Assembly (NCBI RefSeq): GCF_039555335.1
Contig: NC_092628.1
Location: 63,931,235-63,995,234, forward strand
DNA: 64,000 nucleotides
Origin: Amphiura filiformis
Lineage: Eukaryota > Echinodermata > Ophiuroidea > Amphilepidida > Amphiuridae
Reading direction: 5' to 3'
The notes beneath the pieces are model-generated. The model searched no databases and was not told the origin of the DNA. It was given only the letters and a program-made list of their open reading frames with translations. Of this stretch, positions 34,969-46,971 are shown one piece after another. How positions within the stretch are numbered: the first letter of the stretch is position 1; each line of letters starts with the position of its first letter. A program made the position numbers and the translations under genes.

Positions 34969-35085
34969 GTAAGTGGCAAGCTCTCACAGCGTTTGTACTT
35001 TTTTTTTTTTATAAATCATAAATTTGATCAGATTCAGAATACAAGTTATATTTTATTTAGCTTTTTATACCGGTGGCGTACTATA

Positions 35086-35321
35086 AAAGTTGTTTTCTTT
35101 AAACTTCTGTGGTCGTGCCTGTGCGTATCGCGTACACGAGCGTAAACACAAAAGCAATAAACAATCGCGCTGATTGGCTGATCAATGCACTTGACAACAA
35201 GCCGGCTGACCCATTGGTCTTCGGCGCGGCGCATAGTACATGTAGGCGACCTTGTCACTTCTACGCGATCGCAATTCACCAGCGCGTACCCGGACCACGG
35301 AAGTTTAAAGAAAACAACTTT
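35086..35321. mobile_element. MITE with 29-bp inverted repeats
   Basis: AAAGTTGTTTTCTTTAAACT at 35086 onward (arm to 35114) is mirrored at 35293-35321, with a GC-rich interior. ACTAT flanks both sides. It lies in the first MTRFR intron. Confidence 0.72.
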
Positions 35322-35724
35322 ACTATTGATCATGTACTTATAAAATAATAGTTCCTCGATCATCAGAGCTCAATAAAGCATGCAATGACAATTGCGTTGA
35401 CATACAACGCCTACTACACACGCTTTTGGTAGCGCTGCATTTCCTGTGCGTGCACAATGCAATCGCGCTATCGTGTCATTCCACCCAGTCATAGACTTTA
35501 AGCATCATATTTTGAGGCGCGGAAAGACCGCGGGAAAGACACCAAATTGGTGTCATATGACCTTTGACATTCTTTTGTGGCGATGGTCTTTCAATTCACG
35601 CCGAGTTACCTTGACAAGCTTGCATGCTTGATTATGCTTGAATGATTAAGAATTCAAAAGATAACCTCTGCCCCAATAATCCCAAGCTATTGTCTGAAAC
35701 TGCACCTCGGAAGATGTCTGGTAA

Positions 35725-35797
35725 GAACTTAGTCCTCAAATGATAGTCATGTAACGACCAAAAGATAAATTGCTGACTATCATTGAGGACCTAGTTC
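35725..35797. repeat. Short foldback hairpin
   Basis: The arms GAACTTAGTCCTCAAATGATAGTCA and TGACTATCATTGAGGACCTAGTTC are near-perfect complements around a 24-bp loop. Non-coding. Confidence 0.6.
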
Positions 35798-35929
35798 CGC
35801 AATCTACATTCCACCGCGACATTTAACGCAGTGCACGCAGCACATTCATACTCTCATGATCGAGAAATTATTATTTTAGCTGTATACTTTGATCAGCTCT
35901 TAATCGGCAGGAATTATTAGGCTTTTACC

Positions 35930-36238
35930 CCGGGGGGTCACTCCCATTGTGGCCTGTACACCATCCGCGATAATCAACTTTTGAAAAGCACCCTAAACAA
36001 GGATTTAACCCTTGGATAAAACGACACCCTAAACAGGGATTTCATTCCTAACATCAAATTTCAGACCCTAAACTTCATATCCGCCTATTTAGCAATTCCA
36101 ACCTTGCTACCCTTCTTTCCAAGTTTCCATGTTTTTGACACCCTAAACAATATCGTGCCTACCCACGAAAAACGACCCTTTTTACGCGTTTTCATTATCG
36201 CGGATGGTGTACAGGCACAATGGGAGTGACCCCCCCGG
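35930..36238. mobile_element. MITE with GC-rich termini and a target duplication
   Basis: The terminal inverted repeat (CCGGGGGGTCACTCCCATTG, then CCTGTACACCATCCGCGATAAT) is about 46 bp long. The site is duplicated as GGCTTTTACC on both sides (8-10 bp, depending on how the G/C run at the ends is assigned). The interior repeats CACCCTAAACAAGGAT-like units, resembling the element at 38059-38650. Confidence 0.8.
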
Positions 36239-37069
36239 GGCTTTTACCAGGGGATTGACAGTGATTCGTCGATTCTCCAAATTTGACCAAATTTGCACGC
36301 TTTTATACGGTACGCTGTACAGAAGCTGCTGCGAACCACAAAATTTGACACACGTATGGGGGCCGCCATGGGTTGCTAATAAGCGCGTCGGGGTGCTAAT
36401 GAGTGCGTCCGTTAGCACCCCCGCTACCATGGCTACGCGTACAGTTACGCGTTCCCAACTGTCAATCACCTGGAGTTTGACAACTATGATCTAAATAGAC
36501 TATTGTCAAGTCTTACATGTAGGCATGTAACTTGTTAAATTTCGTTTTTGAAACAGTATTTTCTTGTATATCTTGGCCAGAATAGCGGGATTGTTGGTCA
36601 GTTGGATGTAATCAATAAAAAAATGTCATCAAAATATTTAAAATATCTGTTCAACATTTTTATGACCCCCTAAAAAGTATCACGGGCTAAATTTGTTATG
36701 ATCCCCGTCCACCTATACAGACAGCCAGACTCAAGACAAATTATTCTGATTAGAAGTAAATGTAATTGTGGACTGTGAAAACTCAAAATTGTGTTGTAAT
36801 GATTATGAACATTCCTTAAAACCATAATCATGATAACAAACACTTTCTACTTCCTTCATATTTGGATCTTTAATTTAAACCAGACATTCCATAGATATTA
36901 CAAGTTAGAAACAAGTGTCTTAGAACATCATGACCTTATGGTTATAACTAACTTCTCTTAATTATAATATAAGAATCATCCAATGAGAAACCTATATTTA
37001 ATATTAATATTCATAAGATCATACCTGATTTATGCTTGATAATATAATCAAATCACTGGTATTTGAGAT

Positions 37070-37465
37070 CATGAAAAAAAAAAAAAAAAAGCGCAGTGAT
37101 TTATAGTGCGCTACGCTACAGGCACAACGCCTAGACGTTGATCCACAAGCCTCAGCACACTTTACAGGTTGTCGCTGACCACTACGGCCCCACATCATTC
37201 CATAAACCATTAAACAACAAATCAGGGACTTTGCTGCTTCAAGAGCGCACACCCTAGACGTTCCACAAATAACCATCGCAACCAGGATCAGCTCCCCGAG
37301 TTTCGTACGGGTTACAACGAGACAAATTAGCAGTAAGTTCCTTGTCCAGGGGAATTTCAAGCTAACTCAATTTTTCCACGAGAGCAAACTAGGCACCGCC
37401 AGGGTTCGAACCCGCAACCTCTCGCACCATAGTCGAACGCCTTATCGATTGAGCTACTATTGAAG
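37070..37465 (-). mobile_element. tRNA-headed SINE
   Basis: On the minus strand, the head at about 37385-37465 contains an A box (TAGCTCAATCGATAAGG) and a perfect B box (GGTTCGAACCC). The body ends at 37090 with GCACTATAAATCACTGCGC, followed on this strand by a run of about 17 T. The tRNA fold is degenerate (loop anticodon ATG, His-like). A terminal T run in place of an A run is unusual. It lies in the first MTRFR intron. Confidence 0.6.
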
Positions 37466-38058
37466 AATCAACAAGTCTAATAAAATACTACAATAGTAAA
37501 TATAATATATATATTGAGTCTGGAAGACCATCATTACATGTGTGGAGCGTATTTAAATTTTGATTGCATGTGTGAAAAAAGCATATAAGGGCACATATAT
37601 GAAGTGCACAAAAATTTGCTACAGATTGTGCCAGGCCTGTACGCAGGATTTCATTTGGGGGTGCTGATTTTGAAAAGGTGGACTTTTTTCCAAGGGGAGG
37701 GGGAGGCAATTTTGTGAAAAGTGGACAAAATTTGGACCTTATTTGTCTAAAAAAGCATCAAAAAACCTTTTAGCCTGAAATTTTGGGACTTTGTGTATAC
37801 TTTTCCACCCCCCCCTCTGCAAGACGGGCCTGGATTGTGTGCACATTTTGATTGCAAGTTCTAAAAGAATGCGCACAGAGATTTTGAGTGACCAGCCCTG
37901 GGGCACGCTTATAAATTATTTTCCCTATTTTTGGTATAAAAAAATTATGACCCCCGTATTCTTGGTATAATAACAATTTTATGACCCCCCATATTCATTC
38001 TGAAGAAAATTACAGATATTTGTATCTGTTATTTGACCATATCTTATTGTAATGAATA

Positions 38059-38650
38059 CCCAGGGGGGCCACTCATATATAAAAGTTGTAAGCATGCGTG
38101 TGAATGCACTTCAGAAAAGCACCCTTAACAAGGACAACCAAATGTCTTCAAAATGACCCTTAACAAGGATAATGGTTTGTTAACCATACCCTTAACAAGG
38201 ACAAAGTTACAAGTGGATTAAATCCAACCCTTAGCAAGGATGCATGATCAATTTTGAAGAAAAAAGTAAAAGACATCCACTTTGAAAGTTGAAACCTTGA
38301 AGGTTTCGTATTTCCTTTATTATTATACTCTAATTGGATACTTCCTAACTGGATTTGGTAGGCTTAGGCCTACTCAGTTATCATTATTCAACATAATTAT
38401 CGCCAGCATTATTAGGGCAGTATATTTTATTATGACAATAATTGTAGGGGTAAGAATGTGATTAGATTTAACTACCCTTAGCACGGACACATGGTGTCAA
38501 AAATGTCACCCTTATTTGCTATAATCAATGATTTTAAGACCCTTAACACGGGCCCGTGCGGGCCCGTGTTGCAGTAGAAAAAAACACCCATATTCCGCGT
38601 TTTTGTTCACACGCATGCTTACAACTTTTTATATGAGTGGCCCCCCTGGG
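38059..38650. mobile_element. hAT-like MITE with an 8-bp target duplication
   Basis: Terminal inverted repeats of about 45 bp (CCCAGGGGGGCCACTCATAT then AAAGTTGTAAGCATGCGTGTGAA) are flanked by AATGAATA at 38051-38058 and 38651-38658. The interior has six or so degenerate copies of ACCCTTAACAAGGAC. It ends about 250 bp before MTRFR exon 2. Confidence 0.85.
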
Positions 38651-38902
38651 AATGAATATCAATAAAAATCTGATTCTTATTTACTTAGTGAGGATGATGT
38701 GTGGTGTGCATGTCACATTTTGAATATTGAGTGGAAAGTGAGCATATTCAAAATGTTTAGTGATACCGTAGTTAAAACTGCAATGGTTTTTTGCCCCAGC
38801 TCCAAGTGAATATGATGGATGTCAAGGTGGAGGCATTGCTCAAAGTATTAATTAAATACACATGCAACATATTTATACATTTTATTCCTTTTTCATTTGC
38901 AG

Positions 38903-39006
38903 AAGCACCACATTAATAAAGAAAAGTGATACTGTGTCAAACTGTCACTCATCCTGATCACTTATTATTGTCTTTGTGGCTCATCACTCATCCAGGACAT
39001 CACAAG
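38903..39006 (+). other. MTRFR: MTRFR 5' UTR part of exon 2
   Basis: A polypyrimidine-rich acceptor (TTTTCATTTGCAG) ends at 38902, followed by 104 bp of leader before ATG 39007. It contains an in-frame TAA and no ATG in the main frame. Confidence 0.7.
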
Positions 39007-40698
39007 ATGGCAGCCACTACCAAAGTACATGTATGCTGTAGTTTGTTTGCGACCCACACCTTGAACAAAACTCTATCATGTTCTACTCTCTCTCATTGTT
39101 ATCCGAAACTTGGGACCTTGTTTGCTACAAGTAGATTAAGGCCAACCATATCCATATCACATGCCAAGACATCCAATGGGGAAATGAGAACAAGAACTTT
39201 TATAACTGCTGCAAGTAGGTGTCTGATACCACAAGAAGTTTCATCAACGTCAAGGAGAATCCTTCTGAACAAACCAAAATGTCTCTACATTCAAAGGATG
39301 AATGCAGGGTCTACCACAACAACTCGAGACAAAAACCGTAAAGATATGAAGCTTCCGGAGTTGAATGAAGATGAGCTTGAAGAAATGTTTGTGAGAGGTT
39401 CTGGACCCGGTGGGCAATCAACAAACAAGACAAACAACTGTGTTGTGGTAAAACATCTGCCAACTGGTATTGTTGTAAAAGTAAGTTTGCTACAAATTGG
39501 AATATGGTAGCCCTGTGTAGAAAACTATTCAGTTTAAAAAGTTGATTTTTAAAAGCTTTAAATTAAACAAGTTACTGTAACTTTACAGTGCTTCAATGAT
39601 CTTATGGTTTGTTCTTGAAATTTGAAAGGTATTGTACTTGGAACATGAATGGAAGTTATTAAGAAATGACAAAATGTGTCATCAACCATTCTACATACAT
39701 GTATGATTGATGTTTAGACTATTTTATCATGAGGTAATTGTGTAAGCTCTTGAGTTGAGAGGAAACTAATTCAAACTACAAGGGAAATGGTCAGTAACCC
39801 AAATAAATGACTTGAAGAATATTGCAACTTCTGAGAAAAATTGATTGATTTTGTTTGTCAGTTTAAGTACTGAATACAACAAGCACACTACGTACATGTA
39901 CATAGTCACACATACATGTAGTTACAGCCCTCAAATTAACCCACGGCACCCATGGCATTTTGCTGTGGGTGCCCATCCCCACTGCCGTAATGCCCTCAAA
40001 ATATGTCCTTTACCCAAGGCAGTCACTTGCCGTGCCCTCTAATGAAGTTGCTGTCGGTGCCCCAGCCCTGCCCCTTCATTATAAAATCATCTATCAATGT
40101 TTGTGTGTGTTTTCTTCACTTTTGAGAAATTGCCTTGGTGCCCTTCTCAAATTTTCAACAGTTGCCATGATGCCCTCTTGAAATATTACAAACTGCCATG
40201 CTGCCTTGCCTTTTTAGTGAAAATCCAAGGCAAAATTCCACATACCAATGAAACAAATTTGGTTTAAAAACTACTGTGGGGATGACACACTTTTATGTTA
40301 TGGTTATTTCATTTCAGTGTCACCAAACTCGTTCTCAGCTGGAAAACAGGAAAATTGCACGGCTTCTGTTACAAGAAAAACTAGACCTTCATTACAATGG
40401 AGAGGACAGTGTCATAATGCAAAGGAAAAGAGAACATCAGAAGAAAAAGAGAGAAAAGTCCAGGAGAGCCAGGATCAGATTGGGAAAAGTCAAAGCTATG
40501 AAGGAAAGGTTGATTCAAATGAATTTAAACTCTGAAACAGATATTCAGACAGAAGCTATTGGGGAATTGGTTGATGAAGAGACTGAAGGAACTCTGTCTG
40601 TTGAAGATACTAGCGATGTGAGAAAGTGCAATGTGGAAGATGAAAATAAATCGGAATCAGAATTATGCAATAACAATAAAGATAATATAAAACATTGA
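39007..40698 (+). CDS. MTRFR: Mitochondrial translation release factor in rescue (GGQ protein)
   Basis: Coding exons 39007-39480 and 40318-40698 join in phase 0 (GTAAAA|GTAAGT ... TTTCAG|TGTCAC), giving 284 residues. Residues ~1-110 are basic and Ser/Thr-rich ([20 protein letters not shown]), consistent with a mitochondrial presequence. The RF-1 catalytic domain follows with [20 protein letters not shown], containing the GGQ tripeptide that hydrolyses peptidyl-tRNA, then [19 protein letters not shown]. The Lys/Arg-rich tail ([20 protein letters not shown]) is what anchors such factors to the large ribosomal subunit. No codon-recognition domain is present, as expected for MTRFR/C12orf65, which rescues stalled mitoribosomes with MTRES1. 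Human MTRFR is 166 residues; this one is longer at the N-terminus and has an added acidic C-terminal tail of about 60 residues. An in-frame TAA near 38917 and the first ATG set the start. Confidence 0.93.
39900..40210. repeat. Degenerate TGCC(C/A)-rich repeat in the MTRFR intron
   Basis: The single coding intron (39481-40317) contains repeated TGCCATGATGCCCTC and TGCCGTGCCCTC-like units spaced irregularly, probably an eroded minisatellite or transposon interior. No coding signal. Confidence 0.4.
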
Positions 40699-41014
40699 TG
40701 CATTCTAAACTATTTTTACCACCATACATCAATTGCAGGAACAATCAGTGATTTTATGTATTGTACCCAGGGTGCTTAACAAAGTCATTTGGATGGGGTG
40801 CTTATATTTTATATTATTTACATAGTTACATATGTATAAGAATTGCCCAAAATGGTCACAGAATCCAAGAAAATGATCCTAATATGTACAGTATGGTCTG
40901 TGGTTCTGATATGTAGCATCCTGCACATAATGATGGAGGATAATGTGTAGTAAAGTATTGTATGGTCATGGAGATTAAATTGAAGGAGTATGGTACATAA
41001 ATATTTTTCCTATG

Positions 41015-41993
41015 ACAGCGTTCAAGCTTTGACTTACGTTTGGCGGACACACGTGTGAAAAAAATATTTAGGGGTGAAAACAGTCAAAATTCTTGATTAC
41101 TTAAAAGTTTCTATGGGTAAAATGTCACATTTTTTCAGATTTTGGCACTTAAAACCCCTTATTTTTTACTGATTTTGAGAAAAATTCATTTTTTGGTCCA
41201 ATTTTGGCCGAAAATGGCCGTTTTGGGGTGAAAAAAAATTTGACTTGCTAATTTCCTGGGAGTGTATGAACATGAAAACTACTGAGTAGTGCATAATTGT
41301 TTATGCTAATTATGTGACAAGGGTACATTTGTGATATTCAAATCATTAAATGGGATAAATCTATTTCTTTATTTTTGTAACAGGGTTAGAAAGTTGGGGG
41401 TCATGGTGACAATTGATTTGGGAAAAAATGCAATTTTCGCCTAATTTTGAGCTTGAAAAAGCCATAACTCCAAAATGGTATGAGCTATTGTGATGCTCTT
41501 TATGTCTTTTTGTTCAGTATTTCAATAGCTAAATAGTGGTATAAAACTTGATTAAGTTAAATGTACTGAAAAAAAATAAAGTAGTAATATGTTACCCCTA
41601 CCCCTAACATTTCGGCGGGTGTGAAAAAAATAAAGGCCTTCGCAAAAAAAATAAGTCCTTCAAAACTGTGAGGTTTAAGGCTAAACAAATATAAACTTGC
41701 CATAGCCAAGACCTCCCTCTAGAGCAAGTTTATTTGTTAAGCCCTGAGAGTCCCAGTTTTGAAGGACTTATTTTTTTGCGGCAATTTCCGTTCAAATTTG
41801 GGGACTTCGGGCAGAAATATGCCTGTACAATGCTATGGGGAAAATTTTCAAGTAGATAATTATGCATTTTTTATGTCAGATTCAGTTTCTACACACAATT
41901 TCACCCTAGAAAATGTTCCTTTATGTAGGATATCTTTCACTTTAAGTTTCCACCATTCTGTCCGCCAAACGTAAGTCAAAGCTTGAATGCTGT
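41015..41993. mobile_element. Inverted-repeat DNA element with an inner palindrome
   Basis: The 35-bp ends (ACAGCGTTCAAGCTTTGACT then TACGTTTGGCGGACA) are repeated inversely at 41959-41993. CCTAT flanks each side (one extra G at the left). Inside, a second inverted pair around AATAAGTCCTTCAAAACTG at about 41640-41780 forms a nested foldback. It begins about 315 bp after the MTRFR stop. Confidence 0.75.
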
Positions 41994-42696
41994 CCTATAC
42001 AGTTCCGTGGTTCCACCAATAATCAACATCAGGTCAATTTGATCATGTTTATTTCATAAAGATTGGAAATAACTTTAAGGGAACAAACCAAATTATAGCA
42101 CTAATTTTGGGCTCTTGTTGCTTTTTAGTATTCTATCCACAGAGGTTGCACCTTGGCTTTGCCTCGGCTGCAAGTCTGTCGGGCTGCAGACTGTGGCTAA
42201 ACAAATGGTTGATGAAGTCTTATGAATGAAACTATAGTTTTGTTATTATTTTCTCCTATTCTCTTAAAAAATTGAGTATGTTGACCCACTTATGGTTTTG
42301 TTTTATTACGGACAGGGGAGACAGTCAGTATGAAACAAGATAAATTGTTATGTTTTTAGGGCATCATCAATCTTTGGTTTGTTCTGTGAGTAGTTCCCAT
42401 GGTTTTGGTGAAAATAGTTTATATAACTCGATATTATAGGTCACGAAAATGTTTATGAAAAAAATCCTACATTTTAACTATGTTGACAAAATGTTTATTT
42501 TAAAACATACTTGTAATTTGGTAAATATTTTACAAAATATTTTGTCAACACTTAAATAACATTATGTGCCCTTTGTACATTGTATAATACAGTGGCAAAC
42601 TTGTTAACACAAACTCTGTTAAGGTTGGTCTGAACCCTGGAATTATGGAAACTTTCGGGCCTCATAACTGCTAAATTGTTGGTCTAAAGTATATAA

Positions 42697-42822
42697 GAGT
42701 ATACATATTTAGAATGGCAAAGACTTGATAAGTTCATCTGTGAGGTCAAATGAGCATTTTGGCCCAAATTTGACCTCACAGATGAACTTATCAAGTCTTT
42801 GCCATTCTAAATATGTATACTT
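42697..42822. repeat. Near-perfect 53-bp-arm foldback
   Basis: GTATACATATTTAGAATGGC...GAGGTCAAAT at the left is mirrored by ATTTGACCTC...CATATGTATAC at the right with a loop of about 16 bp. Almost no mismatches, suggesting a recent or conserved structure. Confidence 0.8.
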
Positions 42823-42924
42823 TTATATATGACACATATGTCAATACAGCATGTATTGGACTCGCTACACTGTGTTTCACTTTTATTGTCTCGCCTGAAT
42901 GTTCAGGGAGAGACTTAGTAATCA

Positions 42925-42985
42925 CTATGGTGTGTGTGTGTCCGTGTGTGTGTGTGCGTGTGTGCGTGTGTGCGTGTGTGTGTTC
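42925..42985. repeat. GT/CGTGT microsatellite
   Basis: A run of TGTGTG interspersed with CG (GTGTGCGTGTGT) directly before the minisatellite array. Confidence 0.85.
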
Positions 42986-43740
42986 GGAAAAAGCTTGTGA
43001 ACGCGTTATCTAGAGAACCGTAAGTGCTATGATGATGAAACTTTATAGGGGGTAGCATGACCAGAGGGTGTCGACCTGATTAGATTTTGAGCGCAAAATA
43101 TGGTAATTAAGTACCTAATTTGCATAATTTATGCGTAATAAGCAAAATACCTTGTGAACAGATTATCTGGAGATCCGTATGGGGTACAGTGACGTAACTT
43201 GGTGGGGAGTAAGCGTGGCCAGATGTTCTCGACCTGATTAGATTTTCAGCGCAAAATATGCTAATTAAGTACCTAATTTGCATAATTTATGCGTATTTGA
43301 TGCGTATCAAGCAAAAAAAACCTTGTGAACAGCTTATCTGGAGATCCGTATGGGGTACAGTGACGTAACTTGGTGGGGAGAAGCGTGGCCAGATGTTCTC
43401 GACCTGATTAGATTTTCAGCGCAAAATATGCTAATTAAGTACCTAATTTGCATAATTTATGAGTATTTGATGCGTATCAAGCAAAAAACCCTTGTGAACA
43501 GCTTATCTGGAGATCCGTATGGGGTACAGTGACGTAACTTGATGAGGAGTAGCGGGGCCAGAGGTTCTCGACCTGATTAGATTTTGAGCGTAAAATATGG
43601 TAATTAAGTACCTAATTTGCATAATATATGCGTAATAAGCAAAATACCTTGTGAACAGATTATCTGGAGATCCGTATGGGGTACAGTGACGTAACTTGGT
43701 GGGGAGTTGCGTGGCCAGAGGTACTCGACCTGATTAGATT
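42985..43740. repeat. Tandem repeat, about 168-bp period, five copies
   Basis: Each unit has CTTGTGAACAG(A/C)TTATCTGGAG, ATCCGTATGGGGTACAGTGA, CTCGACCTGATTAGATTTT and CTAATTAAGTACCTAATTTG. Copies start near 42985, 43150, 43322, 43491 and 43648. Confidence 0.8.
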
Positions 43741-43742
43741 TT

Positions 43743-44300
43743 CATGAGGTCAAAGGTCACATACAAGGTCAAAGGTCAACTGAGGGCACCAAATCTTTTA
43801 ATAATTAATTTTCAACTGTGCATCACATATCCCAATAACAGCTTGATCGGTTATGTAATTAAGGAAATATGACGACTTTAAGATAGTCGCTTTCTTTGTA
43901 AAGTATAGCAAAGTAGCACTTTCAATGAGTGATAACTCGTAAAGGAAGCATCTTTCTGTTTTGATTTATTTGATGAAATAGTTCTTTGGTATTGCCAAAT
44001 TTGATTTTTCAGGGCAACATACTTTTTTTATTTTCGTGACGTCAAAGGTCACATACAAGGTCAAAGGTCAACTGAGGTCACCAAATCTTTTAATAATTAA
44101 TTTTCAACTGTGCATCACATATCCCAATAACAGCTTGATCGGTCATGTAATTAAGGAAATATGACGACTTTAAGATAGTCGCTTTCCATGTAAAGTATAG
44201 CAAAGTAGCACTTTCAATGAGTGATAACTCGTAAAGGAAGCATCTTTCTGTTTTGATTTATTACTTTGATGAAATAGTTCTTTGGTTTTGCCAAATTTTT
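43743..44300. repeat. Tandem pair of about 293-bp units
   Basis: Two copies begin near 43743 and 44036 with GAGGTCAAAGGTCAC-type sequence and share AGCTTGATCGGT(T/C)ATGTAAT and GATAGTCGCTTTC segments. Confidence 0.8.
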
Positions 44301-45060
44301 GGAAGGTCATTACGGGTCATCCGAGGTCACTCAGGGGTCATCTGAGGTCAAGTTATTAAAAACTCGTATGGGCATGAAACTTGGTGGGTACAGTCATCAT
44401 TTAAAGCCAAATTTTTGGAAGGTCATTTTGGGGTCACCAGGGGTCATCTGAGGTCAAATTAGTAAAAACTGTCGTATGGACATGAAACTTGGTGGGTACA
44501 GTCAACATTTAAAGCCAAATTTTGGAAGGTCATTTTGGGGTCACCAGGGGTCATCTGAGGTCAAATTAGTAAAACTGTCGTATGGACATGAAACTTGGTG
44601 GGTACAGTCAACATTTCAAGCCAAATTTTTGGAAGGTCATTTTGGGGTCACCAGGGGTCATCTGAGGTCAAATTAGTAAAAACTGTTGGATGGACATGGA
44701 ACTTAGTGGGTACAGTCAACATTTAAAGCCAAATATTTGGAAGGTAATTTCGGGGTCACCAGGGGTCATCTGAGGACAAATTAGTAAAAACTCAGTATGG
44801 GCATGAAACTTGATGGGTACAGTCAACATTTAAAGCCAAATTTTTGGAAGGTCATTTCGAGGCCACCAGGGGTCATCTGAGGTCAAATTAGTAAAACTGT
44901 TGTATGGGCATGAAACTTAGCACGAGGGGTACAGTCAACATTTAGAGCCAAAATTTTAGAAGGTCATTTCAGGGCCACCAGGGGTCATCTGAGGTCATAT
45001 TAGTAAAAACTGTTGCATGGGCATGAAACTTGGTGGGTACAGTTACCATCGGCCAGATAA
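44300..45060. repeat. About 105-bp minisatellite, seven or so copies
   Basis: Repeated units contain GGGGTCACCAGGGGTCATCT, GAGGTCAAATTAGTAAAAAC and CATGAAACTTGGTGGGTACA. Copies differ by small indels and substitutions. Periods are not multiples of three, and the short open frames here are repeat artefacts. Confidence 0.8.
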
Positions 45061-45950
45061 TCGTGCCCAGCCGATAACCGCCAAATTCATTTACCTCTCT
45101 ACCAACAGTTATCGCAAAAGCAGGCGGTCACAAAAGCAGGCGAGACTCGTGGTTCGAGAACCGCCTTGTATACTTTAGACCTACAATTTAGCAGTTATGA
45201 GGCCCGAAAGTTTCCATAATTCCAGGGTTCAGACCAACCTTAACATGAAATTTCTGATAACATAAAGTGTTTTTAAAGTCCCAAGCTTATATTCTACGTT
45301 ATAATGTAAGCTGACAACACATATTCCTGTTACACAGGAGGCCCAGACAAGTTTGTTTTAATGACTTGCCACTGTAATTTGTGTTTGCTTGGTTGTCACA
45401 GCCATGATGTTTGAAGTCCACAAACCTCGCATTGCCTAAGAATGAGAGTACAAATCTTAAACCTGCTTGATTAATATCAGATTGTGATTTGTGTCTTCAT
45501 GAGATTTATATTTAAATTGTATTGGTTTACAAGTCACAAATTTTCCCATCTGTGATTGTAACAACTGCATGTAAGCTCTTTGTGTGTTTTGTAAATGAAT
45601 GCCAAAATATATGACATGTATATTGAAGATGAAAGCTGTGTTTCTTTCTTTGTTTCTTTGGTCAATTGTGTGCTGTTTTAAATGATGTCCCATATTCAAT
45701 CTGATTTAGCACCCTCCCATAATTAGCAGTTGAGCAACACAATCACCTCAACATTGGAGTTGCAATAGCTGTATAAATTTCTATTCTCTTGAACGACACT
45801 GTTGTGAATGAAAAATATCCACCTCAACTTAATAGGGCCCCTTCAGGTGACTTGCTGTACTGTGATCAGATTGACAAAATTGACAGATTTTGGCATTAGA
45901 ATTATGTTTTTTTTTGTTTTTTAGAAAGATCTTTTTTTTCATAACAATTT

Positions 45951-46375
45951 GTGACGTGTCATATCAAAAGGAGACACTTTTGGGCAGGATCGTAAATGGA
46001 GAAATATCCAAAAATCTGCCTGGGGTGATTTTTTCACAATTTGGGTTTGTTGCGAATTTGTGATGTTATTAATGTTAAAAATATTGTCTGATAGTTTCAG
46101 ACCGGAATATAACTGGCATCTTGTATTTTTCGAGACATTTTTCAAAGTAATTCAGGACTCTCAACATTGTCAAAAATATTTTCAAAGGCCGATTTCTCAA
46201 TTTCTAATTTTATAATACCATAACTTACGAACTCAATATCTTCGCTTAGGAATGTCCGATTTCATTGGGGAAAACAGCGTTGTGGAGCAAAATATCGCTT
46301 TATTTAAGATACGTAAAAATCTCAAAATTGATAACCTGCCCAAAAGTGTCTCCTTTTGACATGACACGTCACATT
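45951..46375. mobile_element. MITE with 38-bp inverted repeats
   Basis: GTGACGTGTCATATCAAAAG...TTTTGGGCAGG at the left is repeated inversely as CCTGCCCAAAAGTGTCTCCT...CACGTCAC at the right. 425 bp, AT-rich interior. Confidence 0.78.
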
Positions 46376-46547
46376 TTACAGTGAAATAGGTTAAGATCTG
46401 AAATATGTTCCATTTTAGCAGTTTCATCCTCCATTGTGGTTACCACACAGCTCATGCCATAAGTCCAGTGTAGTGCACAAATGCTCCACTCCTGAGACTG
46501 CCCCCTTACCCTCCTCTGACTGCGCAATATTTAGTGACCGCTGATCA

Positions 46548-46692
46548 GAGTCTTAGCCAAAAATCAGAAACCACCCGTCCAAGCAGATACCAAAATTTGA
46601 CCCTCAAATATAAAACAACTTGTCTATACCCAGGGAAAGGTCACTGGGGTCAAATATGTCCTGATTTGGCCTTTACATGTCATTCTGAATTA
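46548..46692 (+). repeat. Dispersed repeat (copy A)
   Basis: A segment including CTTAGCCAAAAATCAGAAAC, CACCCGTCCAAGCAGATACC and AGGTCACTGGGGTCAAATAT recurs in inverse orientation at 53899-54050 with high identity. Unknown family. Confidence 0.7.
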
Positions 46693-46971
46693 GTCTCAAG
46701 TTCATATAACCTTAAAATCATCTGTTTTAGAGCTATCACATCTGTAAAATCCATTAAATCCACCCGTCTAAAATTAGATTAGCCCGTCTTAAAGATGGGT
46801 GGACGCATGGCTGGCTAAGACCTTGCCGCTGATATAACATAAGTCCAGTCTAGTGCACAATCCCTCTGATCACTGAAGTCCTGAGACTGCCACTTCCCTC
46901 TGACAGCAAAATATATTTAGCAACTGCTGCCAGCAGAGGCTAGATTCACCGGCCTGTCGAGTGTCGACTCC

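Larger units (their letters stand above)
42618..45244. mobile_element. Composite repeat element bounded by 75-bp inverted repeats
   Basis: GTTAAGGTTGGTCTGAACCC...(to about 42693) recurs inversely at about 45169-45244. Inside the left end is a separate foldback (42697-42822). Starting at about 42887 is a hairpin (GTCTC-GCCTGAA-TG-TTCAGGG-AGAGAC), then a GT microsatellite, then three minisatellite families. The interior may be a Helitron-like element inserted in the inverted-repeat element. No coding frame was recognised. Confidence 0.6.

Noticed and set aside
42813..43532. ORFs with runs of CVCVRVCVCAC and similar
   Set aside because: Translation of the GT microsatellite and 168-bp tandem repeat.
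42985..45060. Tandem repeats considered as a CRISPR array
   Set aside because: The host is eukaryotic, units are 105-293 bp with no unique spacers, and no cas genes are present.
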